64,000 nt of DNA from Pseudonocardia broussonetiae (GTDB lineage Bacteria; Actinomycetota; Actinomycetes; Mycobacteriales; Pseudonocardiaceae), in the NCBI RefSeq assembly GCF_013155125.1, contig NZ_CP053564.1, forward strand, positions 875,501-939,500. Reading direction: 5' to 3'. The notes under the pieces were generated by a model. The model made no database searches. It was not told the DNA's origin and saw only the letters and a list, made by a program, of their open reading frames with translations. Every line of letters begins with the position of its first letter. Position 1 is the stretch's first letter. Positions 17,290 through 25,340 of the stretch are shown piece by piece. The position numbers and the translations under genes were made by a program.

Positions 17290-17870
17290 CGAATGCTTTG
17301 CGGGACACCACGAGCCAGACCCGCCCAACGCCGAGAAGGCCGCGCGGTACCTGAACGCCGCCCAGGCCGATCTGGAGTGAGGGGCTGCTCTCTGGCTCAC
17401 CATGCTCGCCGAGCCCCGCAGAGGCAAGGCTTCCGCGCTGCGCTGGCGCCACGTCGACTTCGAGCGCTGACTGCTCACGATCGACCGCCGCAACGCCCCC
17501 AACCGAAGTCCGGACTGAAGGGTAAGACCACCAAGACCGGCCAGGCCCGCAAGATCGCCCTCGACCCGCACACCCTCGGCCTGCTGACCACCCACCGCAA
17601 GCTGTTCGAGTCTCGCTGCGCCGAGCTCGGCTCCACCCTCAGCCTCGACGCCTTCGTCCTCTCCCCCGCCCCAACGGCACTACCCGTTCCTGCCGCGGGC
17701 CATCAGCCAGCGCTACCGCGGGCCCGCTCTGCGCCTCGGACTCCGCAGCACCCGTTTCCACTCGCTTCGCCACTACTCGGCGACCGAACTCGTGGCGGCG
17801 GCGTCGACATCCGCACCGTCGCCGGCCCGGCTCGGGCACGGCAGCTCGCAAATGTAAGCCCAGGCGCGCG
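17290..17870 (+). pseudogene. degenerate tyrosine recombinase (integrase), C-terminal part
   Basis: Scattered over three frames are pieces of an actinomycete element integrase: AEKAARYLNAAQADLE, LWLTMLAEPRRGKASALRWRHVDF (with the Arg-containing box), TGQARKIALDPHTLGLL, and then RFHSLRHYSATELVAA (the H-x-x-R box) followed by a LGHG tail. In-frame TGA codons occur at 17378-17380 (where Trp is normally found) and 17468-17470 (where Gly is expected). At least three indels separate the remaining pieces. The gene is dead. It shows that an AICE-type element was integrated here or nearby. The N-terminal part is absent at this location. Confidence 0.75.
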
Positions 17871-17930
17871 TTGATGCGCACGCACCTGACCGTGCACGAC
17901 TTGCCTTACAAGTCTGCACTACTCTGATTA

Positions 17931-19057
17931 TTACTTGATCTGTGGACGGCGCGCATCGCGGGCGCAAAAGACCCCAAGAGCCCTCGGCTCGGCGCGCATG
18001 AATAATGGCTGAGGTTCGATAGGACTACTGCAGCCTTCATGGGATAACGCCGTATCTCCGGCGCCGAACTGATCACTGAGATTTTCCAGCACTTTCACTG
18101 GCGAGTCCGAGGGCGTAAGACGCGGGAAGGCCATAAGCTTCGGTAAAGGGATTTGGCTGTGTCGAACTACCAGATTTAGCGCCTGAACGAGGCGCTTGTC
18201 GGCACTGACAAAAACGTCGCAGTCTGGCAAATATGCGGACAACTGCTCATCACGAGGTGTGCTCGGGGTGACCCGGCCCATCATCGCCGCTGTCTGTACT
18301 GCCCAGCGAAGCCAGGTCCGGCGAACTGAAGTTTCACTGACTTCGTCGAACCAGAATCGAGTTAAATCGGCAGGATCTGCGAGGACTCGTTCGATAGCGA
18401 GATACGGTTCCACCCAATCGGTGTACGTGCTATTCCGACCAGTCAACCTAACCAGAGGCGCCGTCCGCAACTCGCGCCAGAAAACATCACGAGCCTGTAC
18501 TCGCCACCATTCGACCTTGCGACCCTTAGACCAGCCTGCAATCGAGTCTCATTCGTTCCACTGAGCGGGCTCAACCAAAATGTTTCGTAGATCTGAAAGG
18601 TCCTGCTGAGTTGCTAGACGCGCATCGCGATTGTACTTCTGCTCCTCGAAGGCCTGTCGATCGGTTGGGGAGTGAACGACGCTTGTCGCCTCGCGCGCCA
18701 GAACAGGATCCGCCCTTGCTTCTCGACACACCGTCTTCTGCCAGTAAGTTCGATAGTGCGCAATCCTGCCAGGCTGAGCTACGGTTCGAACCCAATCTGG
18801 CCTAAGTCGACGGGCCTCACCAACAAACTCCTGTGTCTCCTTATCCGCCTCGGCCTGTAGGCGCACCCAATGCCTTGAAGACAAGACCTCGACAATCTTC
18901 ACTAGGGCCACATCGTCCGTGGTGCGCAGCACCTCTAATAAAGCCGATGGAGGAGTGAGGAGTTTCAACCTCGGTCGCTTACAAGCTGTTCGAGTAATTT
19001 TCGTGAATCACGCCGACCAACCTCAGACCAAATGTTCGTATCCAGTATCAAGCGCAA
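17931..19057 (-). pseudogene. large PIN-domain protein gene, one frameshift and one in-frame TGA
   Basis: A TTG start at 19057 lies 6 bases after GGAGG and begins RLILDTNIWSEVGRRDSRKLL, the first acidic motif of a PIN nuclease. After about 30 codons a one-base shift near 18968 is needed to continue as KLLTPPSALLEVLRTTDDVAL. The frame then runs to TGA at 18551-18549 and, in the same frame, on through VEWWRVQARDVFWREL to the terminal PIN motif LPDCDVFVSADKRLVQAL. Intact, the protein would have about 375 residues. PIN proteins are RNases, often toxins. Two lesions make this copy non-functional unless it is recoded or mis-sequenced. Confidence 0.65.
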
Positions 19058-19607
19058 CTGCGACCTCCGCAGATGGTCTGCCGGTGTAGAATATCGATTA
19101 GCAATGTTAGCGCCCGACGACTCCCCTCCGTCCTACACCTCCAGTTCAGCTGGTTCCCGCGCTGGCAGTCAAGAGCAGACCGACGAGCCGGACTGCAGGA
19201 ACGATCGTCAAGCGCTCGGGTAGGCCGTCAACCCCGCGACCAACTCTGCACACGAGCTTCGCTCGCGCCTGAGGAGGGATGTTGGACTTGACGACCGCGG
19301 AGTGACGGGGTGGCGGAGCGGACGTCGCGCATCATTCCTGCCTCGGTGGCCGCGGCCGGGCGCGTCCTGACCACCCGTGGACTCCTCTCGCTCCCCCGCG
19401 TGTCCGCGCGACCACCGCCCGCGAGCGCCCGGCTGCCAGTAGCAGAAGACTTGCTGCGGCCGTCTCTGCCCGGGTGCGGGAGGTGCGCGCGAGTGACCTT
19501 GGCCCCTGAGGCCGGACACATCACCTGAGGCGGGCTTGCCCCGCCAGGGAGGATGTCGTTCGTGCCGCTCCAACCCGGATCAGCTTCAAACGAAATGTAG
19601 GAGTTTC
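19058..19607. other. intergenic region, no supported gene
   Basis: No gene is supported here. Reading frames in this 550-base stretch are Arg/Ser/Pro-rich, without domain signatures. The part from about 19200 to 19560 is noticeably more GC-rich than the flanks, which may mark a separate insertion. TAGGAG at 19598-19603 belongs to the gene that follows. Confidence 0.4.
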
Positions 19608-20771
19608 ATGCCGGTCTCGACATTTAGCGACTGCAGAACCTTTGCTAGAGAGATCTCCGGGCTAGATCAGTGGCCAGGATTGAGAGATTCCATTCGACCT
19701 CGTGGAGCGTCGGGCCTCTTTCGATCACGCCCCCCGTTGACAATTCAATTATACACGGCTTCCCTCGAGCAGCGTCTAATCCTACCTCGGACCGGTGGCC
19801 TTTTGCTCATAGAGCGGCCGCTTGGAAGGCGCCTTCCAGCACCTCCAAGCCTTCACGATCGCGCCTTAGTCATGATCGCCAGACATTGGGAAGTCCTGCT
19901 GGTTACGCTAGCAATGCTTTTCCCTATGCTGGCTGCAGCGATCCTAGTTGCGCTAGTCTCCGAATTACTGGTCGGGCTGGTAGCTGTTGGTGTCGCCCTC
20001 ATTCCCACAGTAGCTATCGTCGTTTCCACGGTTACTCAACAACTCCTTCATTTTGCGCTTGGCGACGGCTGGAACTCAAAACAGTCCATCCGGAGTCAGC
20101 TTCGCATGAAGCATTGGGCGGTCACGCTGATGTACAAGGATGGGCAAGGACAACCCGCTAGACCGTTGGACGCTCTGCTATCAACTGCACATGTACGCTC
20201 GGCGCACCTTCTTGCCAATTCTAGCGGGCAGTCCTTACCAGTTCTGGTCGTATCCGATGGCATTTGCGGCCCTCGCCCTCAGGAAGGTGCTTTTGCCAAC
20301 TTTCGGCTTATGCGCCTTCCAAGTACGAGCACCGCAAACCTCGACCTGATCGCCTATCTAGTGACAGACGGACCGCTGCAAGGGCCCGATTCTCCTGGCC
20401 GATTCTCCGCATCGGATTCGCTCGTACTATTTGGCGGAACTGCTGTACTTCTGGGGATTTCCCCCGTTCTCGTGGCCGATCGTGAAGCACAACGGTGCGC
20501 TGGCGTAAACAATTGCGCTGAAACACCTGCATCGTATGGCGACGCCTTCTATTGGCTAGCAAATCGCATTCTCGGAGGCGACCCGGAGGGTCTTAGTGCG
20601 GCCGACCCATGGAATCGTGCGCTCGGCCTTCTCGTGTCGATATACGGCCTATTCGTGCTTGCAACATTCATCTCACGCCTCATTGATCAACGAATTCATT
20701 CGAATCGGATCACAATAGAGGGCGTTGTACAGCAGTTTGAGAGCAGGAGATCATTGAATAACTCCTCGTAA
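19608..20771 (+). CDS. multi-spanning membrane protein of unknown function
   Basis: I choose ATG 19608 because TAGGAG stands 4 bases upstream; an upstream in-frame ATG would add 24 implausible residues. The 387-residue protein has two adjacent transmembrane helices (about residues 90-145), a cytoplasmic-looking domain (about 150-270), a third helix (SLVLFGGTAVLLGISPVLV), a Cys-containing extracytoplasmic loop (two Cys five residues apart) and a fourth helix near the C-terminus (LGLLVSIYGLFVLATFI). Codon use is AT-rich relative to the chromosome. No family is recognised. The next gene on the strand is a receptor kinase 630 bases away. Confidence 0.65.
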   Translation: MPVSTFSDCRTFAREISGLDQWPGLRDSIRPRGASGLFRSRPPLTIQLYTASLEQRLILPRTGGLLLIERPLGRRLPAPPSLHDRALVMIARHWEVLLVTLAMLFPMLAAAILVALVSELLVGLVAVGVALIPTVAIVVSTVTQQLLHFALGDGWNSKQSIRSQLRMKHWAVTLMYKDGQGQPARPLDALLSTAHVRSAHLLANSSGQSLPVLVVSDGICGPRPQEGAFANFRLMRLPSTSTANLDLIAYLVTDGPLQGPDSPGRFSASDSLVLFGGTAVLLGISPVLVADREAQRCAGVNNCAETPASYGDAFYWLANRILGGDPEGLSAADPWNRALGLLVSIYGLFVLATFISRLIDQRIHSNRITIEGVVQQFESRRSLNNSS

Positions 20772-21397
20772 ATGGTCGACTGCGACAACACCCAAGCCGA
20801 GGTACAACCACAAACCCGCGCATCCCCGAGTGAAGCGCCTGTCGCGACTAGAACCCAATCTCGCCGTACCCCTAGAACTCGTCGGCAGTTCGAGGCGCTA
20901 CAACTTCTGCCCTGCGCACCTACAACCGCGCGTTTAGGAGTGGAAGGCCGGCTGGCGCGCTGGATCGTTAGGCCTACCCTTCAAAAACAACAGCGTCTCC
21001 GGTAGCCATAAATTCGAAGTTTCCACTCGTTCGCGTAAGAGCGTGCACACTCGGCATGAGCGCATGATCATGGAGGCTCAGCGGGGAGTGTCGCCTCCAC
21101 CACTTCAGCAACGTTCCTAGACGAGACCGTCCGGCGCGCGTCACAGCATCAGCTGCAAGAGCGTGACAACTATCAGATGCAGGTCCAAGATTTGATCTTC
21201 ATCCGCGCATACAATCCGGCCATAGCCGCCAACGAAGGAGACGCTGATGCTTGAGGCGCACCCTACGAGACTGCCGAGGCGTCTTGGGGGGCTCTCACAG
21301 TGACTGGAGGGCTACTCCCCCGAATGTCCTCTCGGCAAGTAACCAATTCGGCCATACGGCGCCAAGTCCCTCTGGCGCGATCGGAGGCGCAATTCGC
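20772..21397. other. intergenic region, no supported gene
   Basis: This 626-base interval lies between the membrane protein and the kinase. A 77-codon frame directly after the membrane gene is Thr/Arg/Pro-rich and lacks a ribosome binding site, so I do not call it. The interval should contain the kinase promoter. GGAGG at 21382-21386 is the kinase ribosome binding site. Confidence 0.4.
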
Positions 21398-23218
21398 ATG
21401 ACTTCACTTCTGTCCAACGGCAGTTCATTCGGGAGATATCGCATCTTTGCAAGGATTGGCGCGGGCGCCCAAGGACATGTTTACCGCGCGCGTGATACAC
21501 GCGATGGGCGTACCGTCGCACTTAAGATTCTGCATGGCGGACAGGGACTGGACGCGAGTACTCGAAAGAGATTCGATCGTGAAGGCGCCATCCTGGCTAA
21601 GCTCAATCACAAGCACATTGTGAAGCTCTATGATGTCGGAGTTGAAGAGGGTCACCCATATTTCACGATGGACTACGTGGAAGGGCTCGATCTGTCCCAG
21701 CTTCTCGCAGATAGGGGACAGAAGGGCCTCCCGGTCGACTTCGCCGTTCAAATCATTGAACAGGTTGCCTCGGCTTTAGATGCAGCACATGCTGCAAAGC
21801 TTCTGCACCGTGATATCAAGCCGGCCAACATCCTCATAGAGCAGGATCCTCCAGGCGACGTCTATCTGACCGATTTCGGCATCGCTACTGAAGCTGGCGC
21901 ACCACCATTGACGCGGACTTCTGCCCTCATCGGCACTCTCGCCTACACTGCACCTGAGCGCTTCAGGGAGCGCAGTCAAGTTGATAGACGAGCCGACATA
22001 TACTCACTTGGCTGCGTGCTTTACGAAGCGCTTACTGGTGATGCACCCTTCACGGCTCAGGACTTTCCCGGATGGATAGCCGCTCACCTGTATTCAGCGC
22101 CACCCAAGCCCTCTACAATGCGGCCTACGACGGTGTCAGTAGCCTTCGACTCTGTAATAGAGTGCGCTCTCGCAAAGAATCCTCTCCATAGATTCGGAAC
22201 CGCATCCGAATTGGCGTCGGCGGCCAGGATCGCAATGGAATCGGAATTGCCACTCCCGGCAAGCCAAATCCTTATAGACCAATCCGCTCCATCGGAGGTT
22301 GCGCGAAAGCGATCCTACGAACCTACTCGTAACGCCGAGACAACTCAACGTGCTGCTCTAACGGCGTTCCTGCTGCGTGCCTTCCAGCCGACCATGATAG
22401 CGGATGTGGCGCCTGGCCCCGTCGGCAAGAACCCGGAGGCTAAACGAGACGTCAAGACACCGTCTTCACCAGCTGCCGTAAAGCGCGGGGCCTTCCCGCC
22501 TCTAGCTCTTGCGCTTGCTCTATTTCTTATACTGACCAACAGTTGGTGGTCAAGTAAAGCCTCGGAAATCGTCAATCAATGGACTTCGGGGGGAAGTTCG
22601 CAGGCTTCGAATCAGTTTGTTGATTGGCACGAAGAGTTCGATGAAGACTTCTGCCCTTCCGTGCCCTTTGAGGTTGCTGGACAGAAATGGACAGTCGGCC
22701 TACTGAGTAGCGACACCGACTGTGGAACTGTTCACGTCTTTTCTGGGGAGGACAGGATTGCCGAATTCTCCGTGCCTCGTCCGGCTTATAGTGTCGATAT
22801 TCTTGTTCACGTAGGCGATTCTCCGTCATCGTCGTACGTCGCGCTCATCGACGATGATGCAACGCCTATGCTCGTTGGCTTTGCTGTTAGTGATCCTGCG
22901 ACGCAATGGACGAGACCCATCGGCACACAGGCCGCAATGCTTGCCTTTCAAGATGGTCCCGTCATCGGCACTTCGGAGGCCATTGATGCTGAGGATTCCG
23001 TCATAGGGATCTCTATGTCATCAGGCGAAATCGTTTGGTCAGCCAACTGCCCTGAAGGCTTTACGCGCGACGGGTTGCGTTTAGCTGAATCTGAAGAAAG
23101 CAGCCGTCCTGGAATGGTCATGGTGTGCGATCGTATTCCGCCTCCGTACGGGGCAGAAGGTAACCTCTTTCTAGTAGCTGGCGACGGCATAGTAGTTGAT
23201 ATTCCAGATGACGCCTAG
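21398..23218 (+). CDS. receptor-type serine/threonine protein kinase
   Basis: ATG 21398 is preceded by GGAGG at a spacing of 11, and the kinase fold begins about 12 residues later. The longer in-frame start at 21251 is not supported. The 606-residue protein has a Gly loop (GAGAQGHVY), catalytic Lys (VALKIL), HRDIKPANIL, DFG, APE (TAPERF) and DIYSLGCVLYE, all intact. A linker leads to one transmembrane helix (LALALALFLILTNSWW, near 370-385). A roughly 210-residue extracellular domain follows that has no PASTA repeats and four or more Cys (EDFCPSV, DTDCGTV, ANCPEGF, MVCDRI). It is predicted to sense an external signal. The ligand-binding domain is not recognised. Confidence 0.88.
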   Translation: MTSLLSNGSSFGRYRIFARIGAGAQGHVYRARDTRDGRTVALKILHGGQGLDASTRKRFDREGAILAKLNHKHIVKLYDVGVEEGHPYFTMDYVEGLDLSQLLADRGQKGLPVDFAVQIIEQVASALDAAHAAKLLHRDIKPANILIEQDPPGDVYLTDFGIATEAGAPPLTRTSALIGTLAYTAPERFRERSQVDRRADIYSLGCVLYEALTGDAPFTAQDFPGWIAAHLYSAPPKPSTMRPTTVSVAFDSVIECALAKNPLHRFGTASELASAARIAMESELPLPASQILIDQSAPSEVARKRSYEPTRNAETTQRAALTAFLLRAFQPTMIADVAPGPVGKNPEAKRDVKTPSSPAAVKRGAFPPLALALALFLILTNSWWSSKASEIVNQWTSGGSSQASNQFVDWHEEFDEDFCPSVPFEVAGQKWTVGLLSSDTDCGTVHVFSGEDRIAEFSVPRPAYSVDILVHVGDSPSSSYVALIDDDATPMLVGFAVSDPATQWTRPIGTQAAMLAFQDGPVIGTSEAIDAEDSVIGISMSSGEIVWSANCPEGFTRDGLRLAESEESSRPGMVMVCDRIPPPYGAEGNLFLVAGDGIVVDIPDDA

Positions 23219-23717
23219 ATGCTGCTCGGTAATGCAAAAGCCTTATTAGCGGGCCTTTGCTTTCGTCCTGAGCGAATTCGCCGACGGCGTGCGACGCCCG
23301 CAGGAACTGTAGTCGAACCACCTCGTACCACCCTCGCTTGTCACGCCCGCAATTCTGCCCCGCTTCGTCTGCTACGGTTTGACCTGTGCGGCCAACGACC
23401 GCCCTCATATCCGAATCCGACAAGGGCATGTTCGACACGGAGATGCCGCATGGCCGCTGCTGCCACAGCGCGCCACCAGCCTCTGATCAGGGCCGTCCTG
23501 CGTCGTCATCCGCGGCTGGCTGGCGTCGAGTGGAATGTGCCCAGCGAGTCCGAGAGAACTTTCGACTCGGCAACGGTGGTGACCACACCGCACGGCCGTC
23601 TCCATGGAGCCGTTCGTGGAGCGAAGCTGCGATGGTCGGTGTGTCGTGGAGCTGCCAACGCTGGCGATGGCAGAAGGTAGGTGCAGGTAGATGCTTGGGA
23701 GGTAGAGGTGGCTTACT
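23219..23717. other. intergenic region inside element end, no supported gene
   Basis: About 500 bases between the kinase stop and the tRNA fragment. Reading frames are short and Arg-rich with no recognisable domains. On the element model this is the terminal, non-coding end next to attR. The sequence at about 23640-23717 replaces what would be the 5' half of the tRNA. Confidence 0.4.
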
Positions 23718-23760
23718 CTCCTAAAGCGGGTGCCGCAGGTTCGAATCCTGCCGGGGGCAC
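23718..23760 (+). other. 3' fragment of tRNA-Arg(CCU): probable attR site
   Basis: The sequence from 23718 reproduces the 3' half of a tRNA: anticodon loop CTCCTAA (anticodon CCT), 3' anticodon strand AGCGG, variable region, a perfect T arm (GCAGG-TTCGAAT-CCTGC) and acceptor strand CGGGGGC followed by A. Upstream, the matching 5' acceptor strand (GCCCCCG) is missing and the 5' anticodon strand pairs poorly, so this is not a working tRNA gene. Integrative elements that use tRNA genes leave exactly such a 3' duplicate. The intact tRNA-Arg(CCU) should lie at the element's other end, left of the window. Confidence 0.75.
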
Positions 23761-23783
23761 AAGCACTGACCAGTGGACACGCT

Positions 23784-23839
23784 CCGCGATATCGCGGGCT
23801 GACACCTCACCCCGCGATATCGCGGGCTGACACCTCACG
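23784..23839. repeat. two tandem 28-bp repeats with CCGCGATATCGCGG palindrome
   Basis: Two direct copies of a 28-base unit (23784-23811 and 23812-23839) differ only at the last base. Each begins with the perfect 14-base palindrome CCGCGATATCGCGG, followed by GCTGACACCTCAC. A third palindrome copy (13 of 14 bases) lies at 23984-23996, exactly 200 bases after the first. The repeats start 24 bases beyond the tRNA fragment. They could be recombinase arm sites, a regulator operator, or a dispersed extragenic palindrome family of this genus. Confidence 0.7.
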
Positions 23840-23904
23840 CTGCTCGAGCTCGCTCGACGGAGGCTCATGCCACCTTGGACACGACGACGGCCAGCGCGGC
23901 TCGA

Positions 23905-24130
23905 CCCTTCCGCTGCCGAGCGGCTCGTACCGCGTCACCGTGTACGCCGACTGCGACGGGCTGACAGGCAAGGCGCGGCAGCTCCGCGATATCGCGAGAA
24001 TCTACGACGAGGCCAAGAGGATGCTTACGCGCCTGTCGCTCCAGGTCGACGAGGACAAGCAGGCGAGGAGCATCGTCACTGTCTGCCCAGCTACGACAGT
24101 GGCGCAGCTGGCGGTCGCGAAGGGCAGTCG
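23905..24130 (+). pseudogene. integrase N-terminal remnant
   Basis: The frame reading PSGSYRVTVYADCDGLTGKA and then IYDEAKRMLTRLSLQVDEDK corresponds to the N-terminal arm-binding domain of AICE-type tyrosine integrases (family pattern GSYRV.VYAG.DP.TGK, then EA...L.QVDE). It breaks off after about 65 residues into unrelated sequence. No catalytic domain follows. It lies just right of the tRNA fragment, on the plus strand. With the C-terminal remnant at 17.3-17.9 kb it shows either two dead integrases or one integrase split by rearrangement. Confidence 0.6.
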
Positions 24131-24320
24131 CTTCAGGTGCAGCGCATTGAGCATCTTGACCTCTCGACCAGGAACGACTGATTGAGTCGTCTCGCGACAG
24201 GTGCGAACAGTATAAAAAGCCTTCCCTCCAGGCTGACACGAGAGTGAAAGAATCTGGAACGGCGGCAGTATGCCGAGGACAGCGACGAAGCTCTAGCGGC
24301 CAGCTGGCACAGTAGCCAAA

Positions 24321-25340
24321 TCACCGAGCGATGATGAGATCATCGATATTTACCGACCAATTTTCTTCACTACCAGTTTCGAGAAGAAACTGCACATCGA
24401 CGATCGGTGACGAGTCGGACGGTCCCCGGTTTCGAACATCTCCCGCCTGCAGCTCCAGCTGGCTTCCCGTTTGAACGATGCTTAGTTGTCCCGGCACACC
24501 TTGTCCGAACCCCGCGGGGCCTGGATGATCGAATTCATCATACTGATCTCCGCAGGGCAACCTCAGACAAAGCCAAGTTTCGACCCCTGGGCCGTTCTCA
24601 CTAGGTCCCATGCGCAGCCTGCTCTCGCGGCCGCTTGCCTGCCGAACTATAAGATCGACCCCACCGTCCGATGGCGTCACCTGAGCAATAGAAGCCGAAA
24701 GTGAAACACTACTGTAGGGGCCAGCCAGGCCTATCGGCGCGAGCGTGACAGTCTGAAACCTTTCCGGCGTCAGTTCAGGTGTGACACGAAACACCAACTG
24801 CCCGCTGGCCACGTCGACCAGTCCGATCGACGCGTCGAATTCCCAACGATCGGGGCTCAATGCAGCTTCATTGAAGTTCTCGGCCCACGCACCTCCATCG
24901 CCGTCGGCGGTACCGGAAGGTGCTGCATCGACGGTGGTCGCCCCTGCTCCTGGGCTTGACGGCGAGACCGGGGAGTCCGCTTCGGACGTGGAGGAAGACC
25001 CGATCCAACCCGCGAGGGCGAGCGAACCCGCAACAAGTAGAACCGAAAATGTCACAGATACGCTAAGGAGCTGACCGCTGGAGATTTGACTGACACTGAA
25101 TCCCGCCCCGCTGACTCGAAGAACTACGACTGCCGCAACAACCGCGACGACTATGACGGCCGCCACACCCACGAACAGGTCTATCCATTGCTGCTCGCGA
25201 ATGAATTGCGAAACCTGGCCCAGAGCGGCAACCGCACCCACAACAGCGGCAGCAACAGCAAGGGCGCTAGTCCATCTACTGAAGAGGCCAGAAGGTGTCG
25301 GTGTTGGTGTCGGTGTTGGCGTTGGTGAAGAACTGGTCAT
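24321..25340 (-). CDS. membrane-anchored exported protein with N-terminal TP repeats
   Basis: The 339-residue protein starts with a (TP)n tract, then three transmembrane helices (about residues 23-45, 53-73 and 88-112). An acidic Ser/Pro linker leads to an extracytoplasmic domain of about 190 residues that looks beta-rich (WEFDASIGLVDVASGQLVF, TVTLAPIGLAGPY, ENWSVNIDDLIIAR), like lectin or concanavalin-type jelly rolls. ATG 25340 overlaps the preceding gene's stop (ATGA), so the two are coupled. No catalytic motif is seen. Composition is less GC-rich than the chromosome to the right. Confidence 0.65.
   Translation of the reverse strand: MTSSSPTPTPTPTPTPSGLFSRWTSALAVAAAVVGAVAALGQVSQFIREQQWIDLFVGVAAVIVVAVVAAVVVLRVSGAGFSVSQISSGQLLSVSVTFSVLLVAGSLALAGWIGSSSTSEADSPVSPSSPGAGATTVDAAPSGTADGDGGAWAENFNEAALSPDRWEFDASIGLVDVASGQLVFRVTPELTPERFQTVTLAPIGLAGPYSSVSLSASIAQVTPSDGGVDLIVRQASGRESRLRMGPSENGPGVETWLCLRLPCGDQYDEFDHPGPAGFGQGVPGQLSIVQTGSQLELQAGDVRNRGPSDSSPIVDVQFLLETGSEENWSVNIDDLIIAR
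25294..25327. repeat. hexanucleotide microsatellite (GTGTTG/GTGTCG)
   Basis: About five and a half hexamer units alternate GTGTCG and GTGTTG within the 5' end of the exported-protein gene and encode its Thr-Pro tract. Because the unit is 6 bases, length changes would keep the frame and only change the number of TP dipeptides. Confidence 0.6.

Noticed and set aside
16350..18968. Host-wide reassignment of TGA to Trp
   Set aside because: Many intact genes in the window end in TGA, often in GTGA or ATGA overlaps, so TGA is a normal stop here. Only local decay or element-specific recoding remains possible.
19208..19573. 121-codon minus-strand frame
   Set aside because: Arg/Gly/Ser-rich composition, no ribosome binding site and no recognisable segment.
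20772..21005. 77-codon plus-strand frame directly after the membrane protein gene
   Set aside because: Low-complexity Thr/Arg/Pro composition and no start signal.
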